Shown here piece by piece: positions 7,571-21,208 of a stretch of 48,826 nucleotides of DNA. The stretch lies in contig CACZZF010000018.1 of NCBI GenBank assembly GCA_902785575.1, positions 1 to 48,826 of the forward strand. The letters are read 5' to 3'. This DNA comes from an uncultured Bacteroidia bacterium (GTDB lineage Bacteria > Bacteroidota > Bacteroidia > Bacteroidales > UBA932). Position 1 is the first letter of the stretch; each line of letters begins with the position of its first letter. A model generated the notes under the pieces. It had not been told where the DNA came from. It was given only the letters and a program-made list of their open reading frames with translations, and did not search any database. A program made the translations under genes and the position numbers.

Positions 7571-8827
7571 TCAACAGCCGAAATAAACTGGCCAGAGGTC
7601 TTGGAGACGTCGGGCGATATTGTAGGCTAGTAGGGGCGGAACCGCATTACCTATCACTTTATATGCCCCTGATTGGGAAACTTTGAACCTCTTGCTATCT
7701 TCTTTGAAGGACACGAAGGGATAATCCGGCGGAAATGTCTGTATAAGAGCGCATTCCCGTGGAGTAAGCCGACGCTCCGGAAGCCCCGCTTTCAACTCTC
7801 CGGTCATTTTTCCTCCATGTTCAATAGACAATCTCCGGTACTCAATGTTACCGTGATGTTCTGAACGGATCGTCGGCCCGAGGCCATCAAGATGGATCTC
7901 GGCTTGTCCTTGGCAATGCTTGCCCATATACTTAGCCTTGGAATAGTACTTCTGCGAGAGATCCTCGGTGTCTATGGGTTCTTTCAAACCTTCGAACACG
8001 TCCTTACACGACACAGGCGGCAAATAGCCTTGGGAATTTTTAGTGTATTTATGAGTTTGTGGAGGATAAGGATCGTATTCTTTTGGAATCGCTTCACTCT
8101 CAAGCGTTTCCCGCACCTCTGGTTTTAGTGCGGAACGCCGGATCCCAATAAAGATCACCCTCTCCCTAGTCTCCGGAACTCCATAGTCACCAGCATGTAA
8201 AACTCTGGGCGGCAAAACAATATAGCCGTCTCCATCAGCCCGCGCGAAATCTCTCTGTATTATATCCTTGACATCGCCAAGATTAGTGAGTCCTTTGACG
8301 TTCTCCGCGATAAAGACCTTCGGTTTTACGATGTCAATAACTTGCTTCATCCAATAATAAAGCTTGCCACGGTTTTCTTCGGATGGAGCCTCTTCTGGAA
8401 GTTTAGTTCCATTATGTGAAGTTACCGAATTGAAACCCAACCTTTTTCCTGATACGCTGAAATCCTGGCAAGGAAATCCTCCCGTCACAATGTCGATATT
8501 GTCCGGGAATACTTTTTCACCCTTGAGATGATCTTTCACAAGATCAACGATACTCTCAAGATGATAGATTGAGGAATCCTTCCCAAAGCGGCTCATGTAT
8601 TGATTCCAAGTGAGATAGGCTTCCTCCAGAATGTCATTGGCGAAAACTGTGGTAAACCTGTTTTTCTTCAACAAAGTCCAATTCCGGTCAATGTCCCTGT
8701 CAATCCATCCGCTGTCAGATGGAACTGAATTCTTATGGCAAATAAACGCGCCCTCAAATCCGAGATCCATCCCTCCACAACCTGAGAACAGGCTGAGCAA
8801 CCTATAATCTGAAAATTTTGCAGTCAT
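7571..8827 (-). CDS. DNA (cytosine-5) methyltransferase
   Basis: This 418-residue enzyme transfers a methyl group from S-adenosylmethionine to C5 of cytosine. Motifs are in canonical order: LLSLFSGCGGMDLGFEG (motif I), GGFPCQDFSVSG with catalytic Cys120 (IV), FIAENVKGL (VI), PETRERVIFIGIR (VIII), a target-recognition region, then LTPRECALIQTFP (IX) and VIGNAVPP (X). The open frame extends to 8884, but that would overlap the GH43 coding end. Met at 8827, 10 bp after the GH43 stop, begins right before motif I and is the better start. Motifs I and IV are separated by an unusually long segment (about residues 25-110). Being first in the island, it would be made before the nuclease. Confidence 0.93.
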   Translation of the reverse strand: MTAKFSDYRLLSLFSGCGGMDLGFEGAFICHKNSVPSDSGWIDRDIDRNWTLLKKNRFTTVFANDILEEAYLTWNQYMSRFGKDSSIYHLESIVDLVKDHLKGEKVFPDNIDIVTGGFPCQDFSVSGKRLGFNSVTSHNGTKLPEEAPSEENRGKLYYWMKQVIDIVKPKVFIAENVKGLTNLGDVKDIIQRDFARADGDGYIVLPPRVLHAGDYGVPETRERVIFIGIRRSALKPEVRETLESEAIPKEYDPYPPQTHKYTKNSQGYLPPVSCKDVFEGLKEPIDTEDLSQKYYSKAKYMGKHCQGQAEIHLDGLGPTIRSEHHGNIEYRRLSIEHGGKMTGELKAGLPERRLTPRECALIQTFPPDYPFVSFKEDSKRFKVSQSGAYKVIGNAVPPLLAYNIARRLQDLWPVYFGC

Positions 8828-8837
8828 CAATAAATTA

Positions 8838-9920
8838 TTAGAAAACCGGGATCGGGGAGGACGTGGAAGGAACGGCGCCGTCAAAATAAGGCCAGCCGTC
8901 TTTTGTCCAAAGGACCCTGTCGATATTCATGCAGCGCCCTTTGTAATTGTTTCCTTTCCAATAGGCATGATAAGCCATCCAATCCTGTCCTTTATCGTCA
9001 GTGACTATCTCGGCGTCGTGGCCAGGGCCACAGAAAACATTATCGGAATCTCCCTTGAGGATAACCTCGTCATATACCCAATCATCCCCTGCTATCATAG
9101 ACTTCCCGCTACGGCTCACAAATGGCCCCAAAGGGCTCTTGGAACGCCCTACAATTACATGATAAGTGCTATTCGCACCCTCACAACAAGAACCTTCCGA
9201 CGCGAAAAGATAGTAATACTTGCCCCTCTTGTGGACATAAGCTCCCTCCATCCTGTCCCCGGCGACTTTCACAGGCTCACTGTCAGGTTTGAGGGAAAGC
9301 CCGTCATCAGAAAGCTCAACCACGAATATTCCGGATTTCCTTCCCCGTTCAGCATCATCCGCTTTTCTGAGACTGCCCCAATAGAGGTATTTCCGTCCGT
9401 CAGTATCCTCGAAGTAGTTGGGATCTATTGAGTTACCTACTCCGGTGTTAGACATCGAGACAAGCATACCGAGATCCTTGAACGGACCGGTCGGAGAGTC
9501 TGAGACCGCTACACCGGAAGCGCTCCTGTCATGGTCTCCCCAAACTCCCATCGCGTAATAAAGGACATATTTCCCATTGATATAATTGATATCCGGTGCC
9601 CAAAGAACTCCATCAGGTTCCCAAGACGGGCATGTCCCCGAAGGGAACGCCTCGCCCACCAATCCCCAGTCGAGAAGATTCTCGCTCCTGTATATAGGAA
9701 TCTGGCAAAAGCCATCCCCCAACCGGATTCTGGTGGAATAAGCATAAAAGTACCCGTCCCGGGAACGGTTATCCAGAATCGTAGGATCCGGACAATCGGA
9801 TGCCATTACAGGGTTACTGTAAACCTGAACCTCCTGACGGGAACACCCGCTAATAAAAGCGGAAGCGGCCAATAACAAAGCCGCCCCCACAATCAAACAA
9901 GTCCTTAACAAAAGTCTCAT
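8838..9920 (-). CDS. GH43 family glycoside hydrolase lipoprotein
   Basis: A 360-residue lipoprotein: signal peptide with lipobox F-I-S-G-C (Cys26), then a five-bladed beta-propeller of GH43 type. This family removes or cleaves arabinofuranosyl or xylosyl residues. The catalytic set is visible: Asp in CPDPTILD (base), Asp in [10 protein letters not shown] (pKa modulator) and Glu in [11 protein letters not shown] (acid). GPGHDAEIV resembles the Ca-binding His region of endo-arabinanases, so arabinan is the favoured substrate, by analogy only. Its ATG overlaps the clpX stop by 4 bp (ATGA), an odd coupling of a surface glycanase to a cytosolic protease subunit. The restriction-modification island follows 10 bp later. 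Confidence 0.88.
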   Translation of the reverse strand: MRLLLRTCLIVGAALLLAASAFISGCSRQEVQVYSNPVMASDCPDPTILDNRSRDGYFYAYSTRIRLGDGFCQIPIYRSENLLDWGLVGEAFPSGTCPSWEPDGVLWAPDINYINGKYVLYYAMGVWGDHDRSASGVAVSDSPTGPFKDLGMLVSMSNTGVGNSIDPNYFEDTDGRKYLYWGSLRKADDAERGRKSGIFVVELSDDGLSLKPDSEPVKVAGDRMEGAYVHKRGKYYYLFASEGSCCEGANSTYHVIVGRSKSPLGPFVSRSGKSMIAGDDWVYDEVILKGDSDNVFCGPGHDAEIVTDDKGQDWMAYHAYWKGNNYKGRCMNIDRVLWTKDGWPYFDGAVPSTSSPIPVF

Positions 9921-11143
9921 AAATTATCAGCCAATTTTTCCTTGGCATAGGCCAAAGAGACCGTGAATGTCTTTTTCCCTGAAGATGGAGCGTCGTACAT
10001 GGCGTCATCAAAGATCTGCTCGCAGATGGAGCGTAATCCTCTGGCTCCCAATTTGTTCTTAATAGCCGTATCGACAATCAACTCCTTGACTCCCTCCCCT
10101 ATTTTAAGTTTGATGCCATCCATCTCGAAAAGCTTTTCGTACTGCCTGAGCACAGCGTTCTTAGGCTCGGTCAGGATCCGCAGAAGAGCGTCCCTGTCAA
10201 GAGCGTCGAGATAAGTTATGACCGGCAGACGGCCGATGATCTCCGGGATGAGACCATAAGCGCGCATATCCTGCGCATCGACATATTTCAGAAGATTCTT
10301 CTTGTCGATACGCTGCTTCCGGGACGCCCCGAACCCGATCACCTGAGTGTTCAGCCTCTGGGCTATTCTCCTTTCAATCCCTTCGAAAGCACCACCGCAG
10401 ATGAAAAGAATATTCTGTGTGTTCACATGGATGAACTCTTGCTCCGGATGCTTGCGCCCACCCTTCGGCGGGACATTGATCACATTGCCTTCCAGAAGTT
10501 TAAGCATCGCCTGTTGGACTCCCTCTCCCGACACATCACGTGTGATTGAAGGGTTGTCGCTCTTCCTGGCGATCTTGTCGATCTCATCAATGAACACAAT
10601 CCCCCTCTCAGCCTTCACCACATCGAAGTCAGCCTCCTGCAAGAGCCTTGTCAAGATGCTCTCCACATCTTCCCCAACATAGCCAGCCTCGGTAAGGACC
10701 GTGGCGTCAACAATGGTGAACGGGACATCGAGCATCTTGGCTATAGTCTTGGCCAGCAAAGTCTTACCCGTGCCGGTCGGTCCTACCAAAAGGATATTGG
10801 ACTTCTCCAGCTCAACTCCGTCATCAGGTTTGTCGACAAGGTTATGGTTAATTCTTTTGTAATGGTTGTAGACAGCGACTGAAAGCATCTTCTTAGCCCT
10901 ATCCTGACCGATCACATACTGGTCAAGGAAGGCCTTGATATCCGCCGGCTTATGGACACTGTCAACACGCTCGGACACGCTCTTGGCGGTTGAGGTCTTG
11001 ATCGTGTCGTTGATGTAGTCATGAGCCAGCTCCACGCAATCACTGCAAATGAAACCATCAAGCCCCTGCAGCAGGAAAGGAACTTCGTTCTCAGGCCTGC
11101 CGCAGAACATGCAATGCCTACGGGATGAACCTTTCTGGGCCAT
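9917..11143 (-). CDS. clpX: ATP-dependent Clp protease ATP-binding subunit
   Basis: The 408-residue AAA+ unfoldase that feeds tagged proteins to ClpP. The N-terminal C4 zinc finger ([10 protein letters not shown] ... ICSDCVE) is complete. Walker [14 protein letters not shown], Walker [12 protein letters not shown], the RKHPEQEF segment, the IGF loop for ClpP docking (QVIGFGA) and sensor-2 GARGLR are all present. Length is standard. Its ATG shares one base with the clpP stop (TAATG), so the two are translationally coupled. Gene order tig-clpP-clpX is the conserved bacterial arrangement. Confidence 0.97.
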   Translation of the reverse strand: MAQKGSSRRHCMFCGRPENEVPFLLQGLDGFICSDCVELAHDYINDTIKTSTAKSVSERVDSVHKPADIKAFLDQYVIGQDRAKKMLSVAVYNHYKRINHNLVDKPDDGVELEKSNILLVGPTGTGKTLLAKTIAKMLDVPFTIVDATVLTEAGYVGEDVESILTRLLQEADFDVVKAERGIVFIDEIDKIARKSDNPSITRDVSGEGVQQAMLKLLEGNVINVPPKGGRKHPEQEFIHVNTQNILFICGGAFEGIERRIAQRLNTQVIGFGASRKQRIDKKNLLKYVDAQDMRAYGLIPEIIGRLPVITYLDALDRDALLRILTEPKNAVLRQYEKLFEMDGIKLKIGEGVKELIVDTAIKNKLGARGLRSICEQIFDDAMYDAPSSGKKTFTVSLAYAKEKLADNL

Positions 11144-11814
11144 TATTTGGATTTCTTGGAGAGAATCTCGTCGACCATGCCGTACTCGAGAGCCTCCTTT
11201 GCAGTCATCCAGTAATCCCTGTCGGCGTCAGCGAAAACCTTCTCGTAAGGCTGGCCGGAGTGTTCTGAAATGATATCATAAAGCTCTTTGCGGGTCTTCT
11301 CGATTTCCTTGGCGGCAATCATGATGTCAGAGGCCTGGCCCTGGGCGCCTCCAAGAGGTTGATGAATAAGAACCCTTGAGTGAGGCAGGCAGGAACGCTT
11401 GCCTTTCGCGCCGGCGCAAAGAAGCACTGAACCCATCGAAGCGGCCATTCCCGTGCATATCGTGGCCACATCGGGCTCTACCAGCTGCATAGTGTCATAG
11501 ATGGCGAGTCCGGAGGTAACTTGACCTCCAGGTGTGTTGATATACAGGGATATGTCGGCTGACGGATCAGTCGAGGCGAGGAAAAGAAGCTGGGCCTGGA
11601 TGATGTTGGCGACATCATCGTCGATAGGAACTCCTAGGAATATGATCCTGTCCATCATCAGACGGCTGAACACATCCATTGAAGCCACGTTCAGCTTCCT
11701 TTCCTCAATGATAGTGGGGTTGATGTAAGCGTCAACCGCCCTACCGTAGCGATCCAAGGTCAGGGAACTCAGTCCCTGGCCCTTGACCGCGTATTTCTTA
11801 AACTCTTCGTTCAT
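11143..11814 (-). CDS. clpP: ATP-dependent Clp protease proteolytic subunit
   Basis: The 223-residue serine protease that forms the tetradecameric chamber. The catalytic Ser126 is in [12 protein letters not shown] and His151 in [14 protein letters not shown]; the expected Asp lies in the [14 protein letters not shown] region. The N-terminal axial-loop region and the propeptide-like start are normal. It starts 2 bp after the tig stop and overlaps clpX by one base. No separate promoter is visible between tig, clpP and clpX. Confidence 0.97.
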   Translation of the reverse strand: MNEEFKKYAVKGQGLSSLTLDRYGRAVDAYINPTIIEERKLNVASMDVFSRLMMDRIIFLGVPIDDDVANIIQAQLLFLASTDPSADISLYINTPGGQVTSGLAIYDTMQLVEPDVATICTGMAASMGSVLLCAGAKGKRSCLPHSRVLIHQPLGGAQGQASDIMIAAKEIEKTRKELYDIISEHSGQPYEKVFADADRDYWMTAKEALEYGMVDEILSKKSK

Positions 11815-11816
11815 AA

Positions 11817-13133
11817 TTACTTCAATTCACGGAATTTAGCTTCGGAGATCTTCTTGTTTTGAAGTGAGATAGTCCCCTTGACGGCTGCTATGACCTTCTC
11901 ATTCTCGACACTCTCCTCGATGTTGCGGATCTGGCGCTCATCCTTGAGGATATTCATGGCGGCGTCAGTGATGAACTGCTCGGGAACATTGCCCATCCCA
12001 TACATGGCGTACTGGTAAGAGGCGTAAGCCTTTGCCGCGTCGAGCATATCCTTGTCCTCAATCTTGAGATCGAATTTCTTCATGAGGTAACCACGTACGA
12101 GCTGCCAGCGGAAATCACCGAGGAAGGAATCGAACTCCCTGTCCACATCCTCCTTGGAGAATTTCTCCTTATTGCTCTCATAAAGCCACCTCTTGAGGAA
12201 CTCCTCGGGGACCTGGACACCGGCCTTGTCGACCAAGTATTTGCGAAGATCCTGTGAGAGCCTGTAATCAGCCTCCTGCTTGTACTCACCCTCAAGCCTC
12301 TCAGCGATCTTGGCATCAAACTCCTCAGGAGTCTTGACTGTGTCTTTCCCGAATATCTTGTCGTAAGTCTCCTGGCTCTCGACCGCGGGAACGAAAGTCT
12401 TGACATTCACGACAGTAGCATCCCAGACGGGATCCATCTCGGCTAGTTCCTCTTTCTTCATCTTGAGCATCGAAGCCCTGTCGGTCTCATTGGTGAAAGC
12501 CTCGGTGACATTGACGCTGAACTTGTCGTCAACCTTGGCTCCGACAAAGTTCTTTTTCGCGTCACCTTCGACCTTGTTCACAGAGACATAGGCGCCTTCA
12601 ACGACCTTCTCGCCCTGGGCGAAATCCACGACGACGTAATCATCCTCACCGGCGGCTCCACCTTCTTCGAGCTGGCCGTACTGCCTGAAAATGTTCTCCT
12701 TCATCTTCGACTTCGCATCCTCAGTGACATTGATCTTGTAATACGGGAGCTTGTCATCCTTGGACAACTCGAAATCAATCTTGGGTGAGAGACCGAGGTC
12801 GAACTTGAACTCGAAATCAGCTCCGTCAACCCACTCGATCTCCTTCTGTGACTCGCTGCTGATAGGCTCTCCAAGAATGTGAAGATCATTATCCTTGATA
12901 AACTTGTCAAGTTGCTCAGAGACAATACCGTTGATCGTCTCGTAAAGAGCCTGGTCGCCATAGATTTTCTTCACGAGCTGAGCAGGGACCATTCCCTTGC
13001 GGAAACCCTTGAAATCGGCGCTCCGCCTGTAAGCCGCGAGTCTTTTCTTTTCCTGCTCAGCGTAATCCTCTCCTTTGATGTTGACGGTGACTTCGATGTT
13101 AAGATCATCGACTTGATTCTTAATAACTTCCAT
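11817..13133 (-). CDS. tig: Trigger factor chaperone
   Basis: The 438-residue ribosome-associated chaperone for nascent chains. The ribosome-binding signature GFRKGMVP is at about residues 43-50 in the N-terminal domain. A PPIase-like middle domain is weakly recognisable ([20 protein letters not shown]), and the rest is the helical C-terminal chaperone domain. The reduced middle domain resembles Bacteroidota trigger factors. It lies 16 bp after the pgpH-like gene and 2 bp before clpP, coupling folding and degradation functions in one transcript. Confidence 0.93.
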   Translation of the reverse strand: MEVIKNQVDDLNIEVTVNIKGEDYAEQEKKRLAAYRRSADFKGFRKGMVPAQLVKKIYGDQALYETINGIVSEQLDKFIKDNDLHILGEPISSESQKEIEWVDGADFEFKFDLGLSPKIDFELSKDDKLPYYKINVTEDAKSKMKENIFRQYGQLEEGGAAGEDDYVVVDFAQGEKVVEGAYVSVNKVEGDAKKNFVGAKVDDKFSVNVTEAFTNETDRASMLKMKKEELAEMDPVWDATVVNVKTFVPAVESQETYDKIFGKDTVKTPEEFDAKIAERLEGEYKQEADYRLSQDLRKYLVDKAGVQVPEEFLKRWLYESNKEKFSKEDVDREFDSFLGDFRWQLVRGYLMKKFDLKIEDKDMLDAAKAYASYQYAMYGMGNVPEQFITDAAMNILKDERQIRNIEESVENEKVIAAVKGTISLQNKKISEAKFRELK

Positions 13134-13149
13134 AATGTTTTATAATTGT

Positions 13150-15195
13150 TTATTCATTTTTTCTCGGGGGATAGGCTATTCTCTCGTGGTAGATCTGTGC
13201 CAAATAACTCTTCAGCACGTCTTTCACGGTGTTCAGTTGCCTGATGGAGAGCTCAGCGTCATCCAGCTGGCCCATAATTATTTTGCTCTCGACTATATTC
13301 TCAACAAACTCGGAGAATGTCTCGGGAGAGTTATCCTTCAATGTCCTGGAGGCGGCCTCGACGCTATCGCATAGCATCAGGATGACCTGCTCCTTGGAAC
13401 GTGGTTTCGCGCCCTTGTAGAAGAAGCAATCCACATCTTTGGGATCACCTCCCTCATTTAGGTACTTGGCGTAGAAATATCCTGTGTTGGAGGTACCATG
13501 GTGTGTCTTGATAAAGGCTGTCACAAGGTCAGGGAGATTATGCTCCTTGGCCAACTCCAAACCGTCAGTGACATGCTTGATAATAGCTATGGCGCTCTCC
13601 TTCGGAGTAAGTCCGTCATGGTAATGGGGACCGTTGCCGCTAAGGCTGTCGTTCTCGATGAAGCAAGTCGGATTAAGCATCTTGCCGATATCATGATACA
13701 AGGCACCGGCACGAACCAATAACACATTGGCCTCCACCGCTCGGGCACAGGCATCCGCCATATTCATAACCTGCAGCGAATGCTGGAAGGTACCGGGCGC
13801 CTTCTGCTCAAGATCCCTCAAGAGAGGATTATTGGTGTCGCACAGTTCCCTCAAACGGGAATTGGACACAAGCCCGAACATCTTCTCAAACAAGTAGATA
13901 AGCGGATATCCTGCCACGTTGAGCATGGAGCCTATGAACAAGAACAGCATAGCCTGGTAAGGATCATCGCTCACCTTACCGATGCAACGGAAGGCGAAGT
14001 AGGTGACCAGCAGACTGACAAACACGATGATGGCAGTGATGAACTGTTGCCATCCCTGGTTGAAGTACTTAAAGGCAAACACCGCTACCACACTGGCCAC
14101 GATGAACATGACGAATAGCATCACCCCGTAATCGGGGAAGATGAGCAGCGGCATGAACGAGACCACACAGATCGGGACGATCATCTTGTTCTTGAAGAAC
14201 GCCTCGAGATACAGGGCTGTCAAAGTGAACGGCACCATATACAGGAACTTAGGAGCGAACCTGTTGACAGCCAATGTGGTGAGGGCGGAAATCAAGACAA
14301 CCAGAGCCAGATACCAGAACCTTCTCGTATCCTTGAAAATCCTCTTGTTAAGGAAATATATCACAAGGAAGAACAGCAGAGTGATAATCAAGGCGAGCAG
14401 GGCGTTTCCTATCCAGAAAACAATCTTCGGCCCGCCATAGCCCATATTGTTCTCGAACTCAACCTTGTATGAATCCAATATCTGGGCGACCTCGGCGGTC
14501 ACAATCTCTCCTTCCTTGACAATCAGCTCCCCAGCGCTCACAAATCCCTGGGTGGTGGAAATCTTGGAAGTGGCTTCCGAATTGACAAGATCCGTGGTCC
14601 TGGAATCATATTCCAGATTGGGGCTGATCAACTCATATACCCCTGTCGCCCTCAGAACCGAGTCTACGTTGGATTTCGGGTGTTTGGCGGAAACTTCGGA
14701 GAGCAGTTTGGCCCTGGCGTCAGATTCCTTGTAGATCTCGGAAGCGGGCCTTTTCGCGGCCCTCTTGTCTTTCTGAACATAAATGACGGCCGTATTAGGG
14801 TCCTCACCTTTGTCAAGCTTCACCCCCTCATCCGTCACAATACCATGAGAATAGATGCTCTCCAAGGCGGAGACCACTTGGGGACGGAATGAGGAATAAC
14901 CTCCCAAATCCAAGCTACCCGCCGCCTTGACACTATTGTCGACAACATCCTGGTGAAAGCGGTAATAAGGGACGACAACGGACTTGTTCTTGCTTCTTTC
15001 CTCACGAAGCTGCTCGTCCGTTTTGAGAATAGGGAAATCGAACTGGGCCAGAAGTGTCTCGTGAGCCCATGGAGAGCCCTTCTTGTAGTCATAAGCGAAC
15101 TTGGCGCTACGCGGGAAGACAAGCGTCAAGATCACGAAAAGCGCCACCAGCGGCACCGCCACACGGTAGTTTATTTTCACTTCCGGTCTTTTCAT
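13150..15195 (-). CDS. 7TM-HD domain phosphohydrolase (PgpH-like)
   Basis: A 681-residue membrane protein with the PgpH plan: one N-terminal TM helix, a large extracytoplasmic domain (7TMR-HDED type), about seven TM helices around residues 265-440, then a cytosolic HD domain (RAGALYHDIGKM, with later His and Asp in IIKHVTDG and IKTHHGT). Such proteins hydrolyse cyclic di-AMP, controlling osmotic and envelope homeostasis; that is the family expectation, not shown here. The frame extends to a TTG at 15204, but ATG 15195, 11 bp after the SDR stop, is the natural start. It lies between a sphingolipid-type reductase and tig. Confidence 0.88.
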   Translation of the reverse strand: MKRPEVKINYRVAVPLVALFVILTLVFPRSAKFAYDYKKGSPWAHETLLAQFDFPILKTDEQLREERSKNKSVVVPYYRFHQDVVDNSVKAAGSLDLGGYSSFRPQVVSALESIYSHGIVTDEGVKLDKGEDPNTAVIYVQKDKRAAKRPASEIYKESDARAKLLSEVSAKHPKSNVDSVLRATGVYELISPNLEYDSRTTDLVNSEATSKISTTQGFVSAGELIVKEGEIVTAEVAQILDSYKVEFENNMGYGGPKIVFWIGNALLALIITLLFFLVIYFLNKRIFKDTRRFWYLALVVLISALTTLAVNRFAPKFLYMVPFTLTALYLEAFFKNKMIVPICVVSFMPLLIFPDYGVMLFVMFIVASVVAVFAFKYFNQGWQQFITAIIVFVSLLVTYFAFRCIGKVSDDPYQAMLFLFIGSMLNVAGYPLIYLFEKMFGLVSNSRLRELCDTNNPLLRDLEQKAPGTFQHSLQVMNMADACARAVEANVLLVRAGALYHDIGKMLNPTCFIENDSLSGNGPHYHDGLTPKESAIAIIKHVTDGLELAKEHNLPDLVTAFIKTHHGTSNTGYFYAKYLNEGGDPKDVDCFFYKGAKPRSKEQVILMLCDSVEAASRTLKDNSPETFSEFVENIVESKIIMGQLDDAELSIRQLNTVKDVLKSYLAQIYHERIAYPPRKNE

Positions 15196-15206
15196 CTCGA
15201 TCAATT

Positions 15207-16028
15207 CTACTTAAACGGACTGCCCGTCTCCTTGGCGATATATCCGTAGGTGAGTTTATCAGTCAGTCTAGGGAACAGGTTATGGGCCAGCACAGTAGCT
15301 TTGCCCAAACCAGTCAGCACGACTTGCGACTTCCTCTTCTCCAAGCCCTTAGCCAAATGGAGGGCGCAATCCTCGGCGCTCATCAGTTTCTCCTCCTTGA
15401 GCGGGGTCTCTCCTTGCGGAGATCCGTCTGCCGTGAGGGCGGCCTTACGCACATTGGACTCAGTGTAACCCGGAGCGAACACAAGGACATTCAATCCATC
15501 TTTCAGATGTTCGATCCTGATCGTGTCCAGAAAACCTCTCACAGCGTATTTCGAGGCCGAATACCCAGTCCTCGCGGGCAGGGCGGAGAATCCGGCTATA
15601 GAAATCACACCGACCACCTGCCCCTTTGACTCGAGCAAATAAGGAAGAGCGTACTTGGTGCACTGGACGGTGCCCCAGAAATTCACATCCATCAATGAAC
15701 GGATGACTCCGAGGTCCAGGTCCTTGAACATAGCCCTCATGGAAATACCGGCATTATTGACCAATATATCTATCCGGCCGAACTTTTCCACAGTCTTCTC
15801 GATCAGGTTCCTGCAGTCTTCCTCCTTGGTGACGTCAGTCTTGACGCAAAGTACCCGGTCGGGATCTGAGCACACGCCAGGAGCCAGTTCAACCAGCTTG
15901 TCATACGACCTGGCGGCCATAACGACCTTCCCTCCACGGGAAGCCAATAAACGGGCTGAAGCCAACCCGATTCCCGAGCTGGCTCCCGTCACTATGATGA
16001 CTTTGTCCTTGAAATATTCCTTATTCAT
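15207..16028 (-). CDS. SDR oxidoreductase, possible 3-ketosphinganine reductase
   Basis: A 273-residue short-chain dehydrogenase/reductase. The nucleotide-binding TGASSGIG is at 14-21, NNAG at 91-94, and the catalytic Ser143, Tyr156 and Lys160 (YSASK) are all present. The Arg40 after strand 2 suggests NADPH. It directly follows spt on the same strand, and the product of Spt, 3-ketosphinganine, needs exactly this type of reduction, so that role is proposed. The family is too broad to prove it. Its leader contains a copy of the 27-bp interspersed repeat ending 7 bp before the ATG. It ends 11 bp before pgpH. Confidence 0.8.
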   Translation of the reverse strand: MNKEYFKDKVIIVTGASSGIGLASARLLASRGGKVVMAARSYDKLVELAPGVCSDPDRVLCVKTDVTKEEDCRNLIEKTVEKFGRIDILVNNAGISMRAMFKDLDLGVIRSLMDVNFWGTVQCTKYALPYLLESKGQVVGVISIAGFSALPARTGYSASKYAVRGFLDTIRIEHLKDGLNVLVFAPGYTESNVRKAALTADGSPQGETPLKEEKLMSAEDCALHLAKGLEKRKSQVVLTGLGKATVLAHNLFPRLTDKLTYGYIAKETGSPFK

Positions 16029-16034
16029 CGCATG

Positions 16035-16061
16035 AGATTCTTCGCTTCGCTCAGAATGACA
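16035..16061 (-). repeat. 27-bp interspersed repeat, copy A
   Basis: On the minus strand this 27-mer is identical to the one at 31474-31500. It contains GAGCGAAGCGAAGAATCT preceded by TGTCATTCT. ATTCT and AGAAT can pair as a short hairpin. It lies in the 43-bp gap between spt and the SDR gene, in the transcript-sense orientation. Confidence 0.75.
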
Positions 16062-16071
16062 ATATGAATGG

Positions 16072-17337
16072 CTATTTAACGGTCATAGCGGCGATGTCGT
16101 CACCGTCGTACAGGCCGGCGTCGAGTTTCGCCTTGATCTCCTTGAACACCTTGAGGGTGTATTCGACATCCTCCATTGTGTGGGCGGCGGTGCAGACGAT
16201 CCTGAATATGATCATGCCCTTAGGGATGACCGGATAGATAACCATCGAGCAGAAGATACGGTAGTTCTCCCTTAGATCCTTGGCCATCTTCGTAGCCTGG
16301 GCGATTCCTCCCTTGATGTGGACAGGGGTGACGCAAGCCTGAGCCTCTCCGATGTCGAAGCCTTCGGCCTTGAAACCTTCCTGGATAGCCCTGGTGATCT
16401 TCCAGCACTTTGCCCTGAGCTCGTCACCTTCCGGAGAATCAATTATTTCCATTCTCTTGATGTTGCCGAGTACAAAAGGCATAGGCAGTGACTTGGCATA
16501 CATCTGGGAGCGCATATTGGCCCTAAGGAAATTGATGACAGAATGAGGACCGGCGACGAAACCACCGATGGAAGCCATACTCTTAGCGAAAGCGCCGATG
16601 TAGAGATCAATGTCATCCATCACGCCGAAATGCTCGGAAGTTCCCCTTCCGTGAGGGCCGAGAAGGCCGAAGCCATGGGCGTCGTCAATCAATATACGGA
16701 ACGGATATTTCTTCTTGAGAGCGACTATCTCGTCCAATTTGCCGAGGGCTCCAGTCATACCGTAAACACCCTCTGTGATCAGCAGGACACCACCGCCGTT
16801 CTCATCAGCCTCAGCGCAAGCGCGGGCGAGAACCTTCTCGCAGTCAACCATATTGTTGTGGCGGTATTTGTACTTGCTGCCGATATGGAGGCGGATTCCG
16901 TCCAGCAGGCAGGCATGGCACTCGGCGTCATAGACTATGACATCATGGCGACCCGTCAAAGCGTCGATAGTAGAGACGATACCCTGATAACCGAAGTTGT
17001 AGAGGAAAGCGTCCTCCTTCTTCTCGAAGTCGGCGAATATCTTCTCGAGCTTCTCATGATAGCGGGTGTGTCCCGACATCATCCTGGCTCCCATCGGGTA
17101 TGCGAGTCCCCAGTCAGCGGCGGCCTGCGCGTCAGCCTTACGGACCTCCGGATGGTTGGCCAAGCCAAGATAGTTGTTAAGGGACCAGTTAAGCACCGGG
17201 ATACCGTTGAAGGTCATGTGGGGCCCCAGCTCACCCTCGAGACGGGGATACATGTAATAACCGAAACCTTGCTCAAAATACTGGCCAATCGGGCCACCGG
17301 AATCTCTCTCGATCCTGTCGAAAATATCACTATACAT
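16072..17337 (-). CDS. spt: Serine palmitoyltransferase
   Basis: A 421-residue PLP-dependent alpha-oxoamine synthase that condenses serine with an acyl-CoA to 3-ketosphinganine, the committed step of bacterial sphingolipid synthesis. Visible marks: DAECHACLLDG (His141 stacking on PLP), ITEGVYGMTG, IDDAHGFGLLG (cofactor Asp218/219 region) and GAFAKSMASIGGF with Schiff-base Lys252. The N-terminal region is the soluble homodimeric type. Other family members (glycine C-acetyltransferase, BioF) are alternatives. The Bacteroidota context and an adjacent reductase favour Spt. It lies 26 bp after gyrB. Confidence 0.88.
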   Translation of the reverse strand: MYSDIFDRIERDSGGPIGQYFEQGFGYYMYPRLEGELGPHMTFNGIPVLNWSLNNYLGLANHPEVRKADAQAAADWGLAYPMGARMMSGHTRYHEKLEKIFADFEKKEDAFLYNFGYQGIVSTIDALTGRHDVIVYDAECHACLLDGIRLHIGSKYKYRHNNMVDCEKVLARACAEADENGGGVLLITEGVYGMTGALGKLDEIVALKKKYPFRILIDDAHGFGLLGPHGRGTSEHFGVMDDIDLYIGAFAKSMASIGGFVAGPHSVINFLRANMRSQMYAKSLPMPFVLGNIKRMEIIDSPEGDELRAKCWKITRAIQEGFKAEGFDIGEAQACVTPVHIKGGIAQATKMAKDLRENYRIFCSMVIYPVIPKGMIIFRIVCTAAHTMEDVEYTLKVFKEIKAKLDAGLYDGDDIAAMTVK

Positions 17338-17363
17338 AGCGGAAACTATTAATTTCTAAATAA

Positions 17364-21202
<3,839 letters not shown>

Positions 21203-21208
21203 CTCTCT

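Noticed and set aside
8828..8884. N-terminal extension of the methyltransferase (starting M-T-A-P-F-L-P-R)
   Set aside because: It overlaps the end of the GH43 coding region and adds a Pro/Arg-rich stretch before motif I. The Met at 8827 gives the normal family start.
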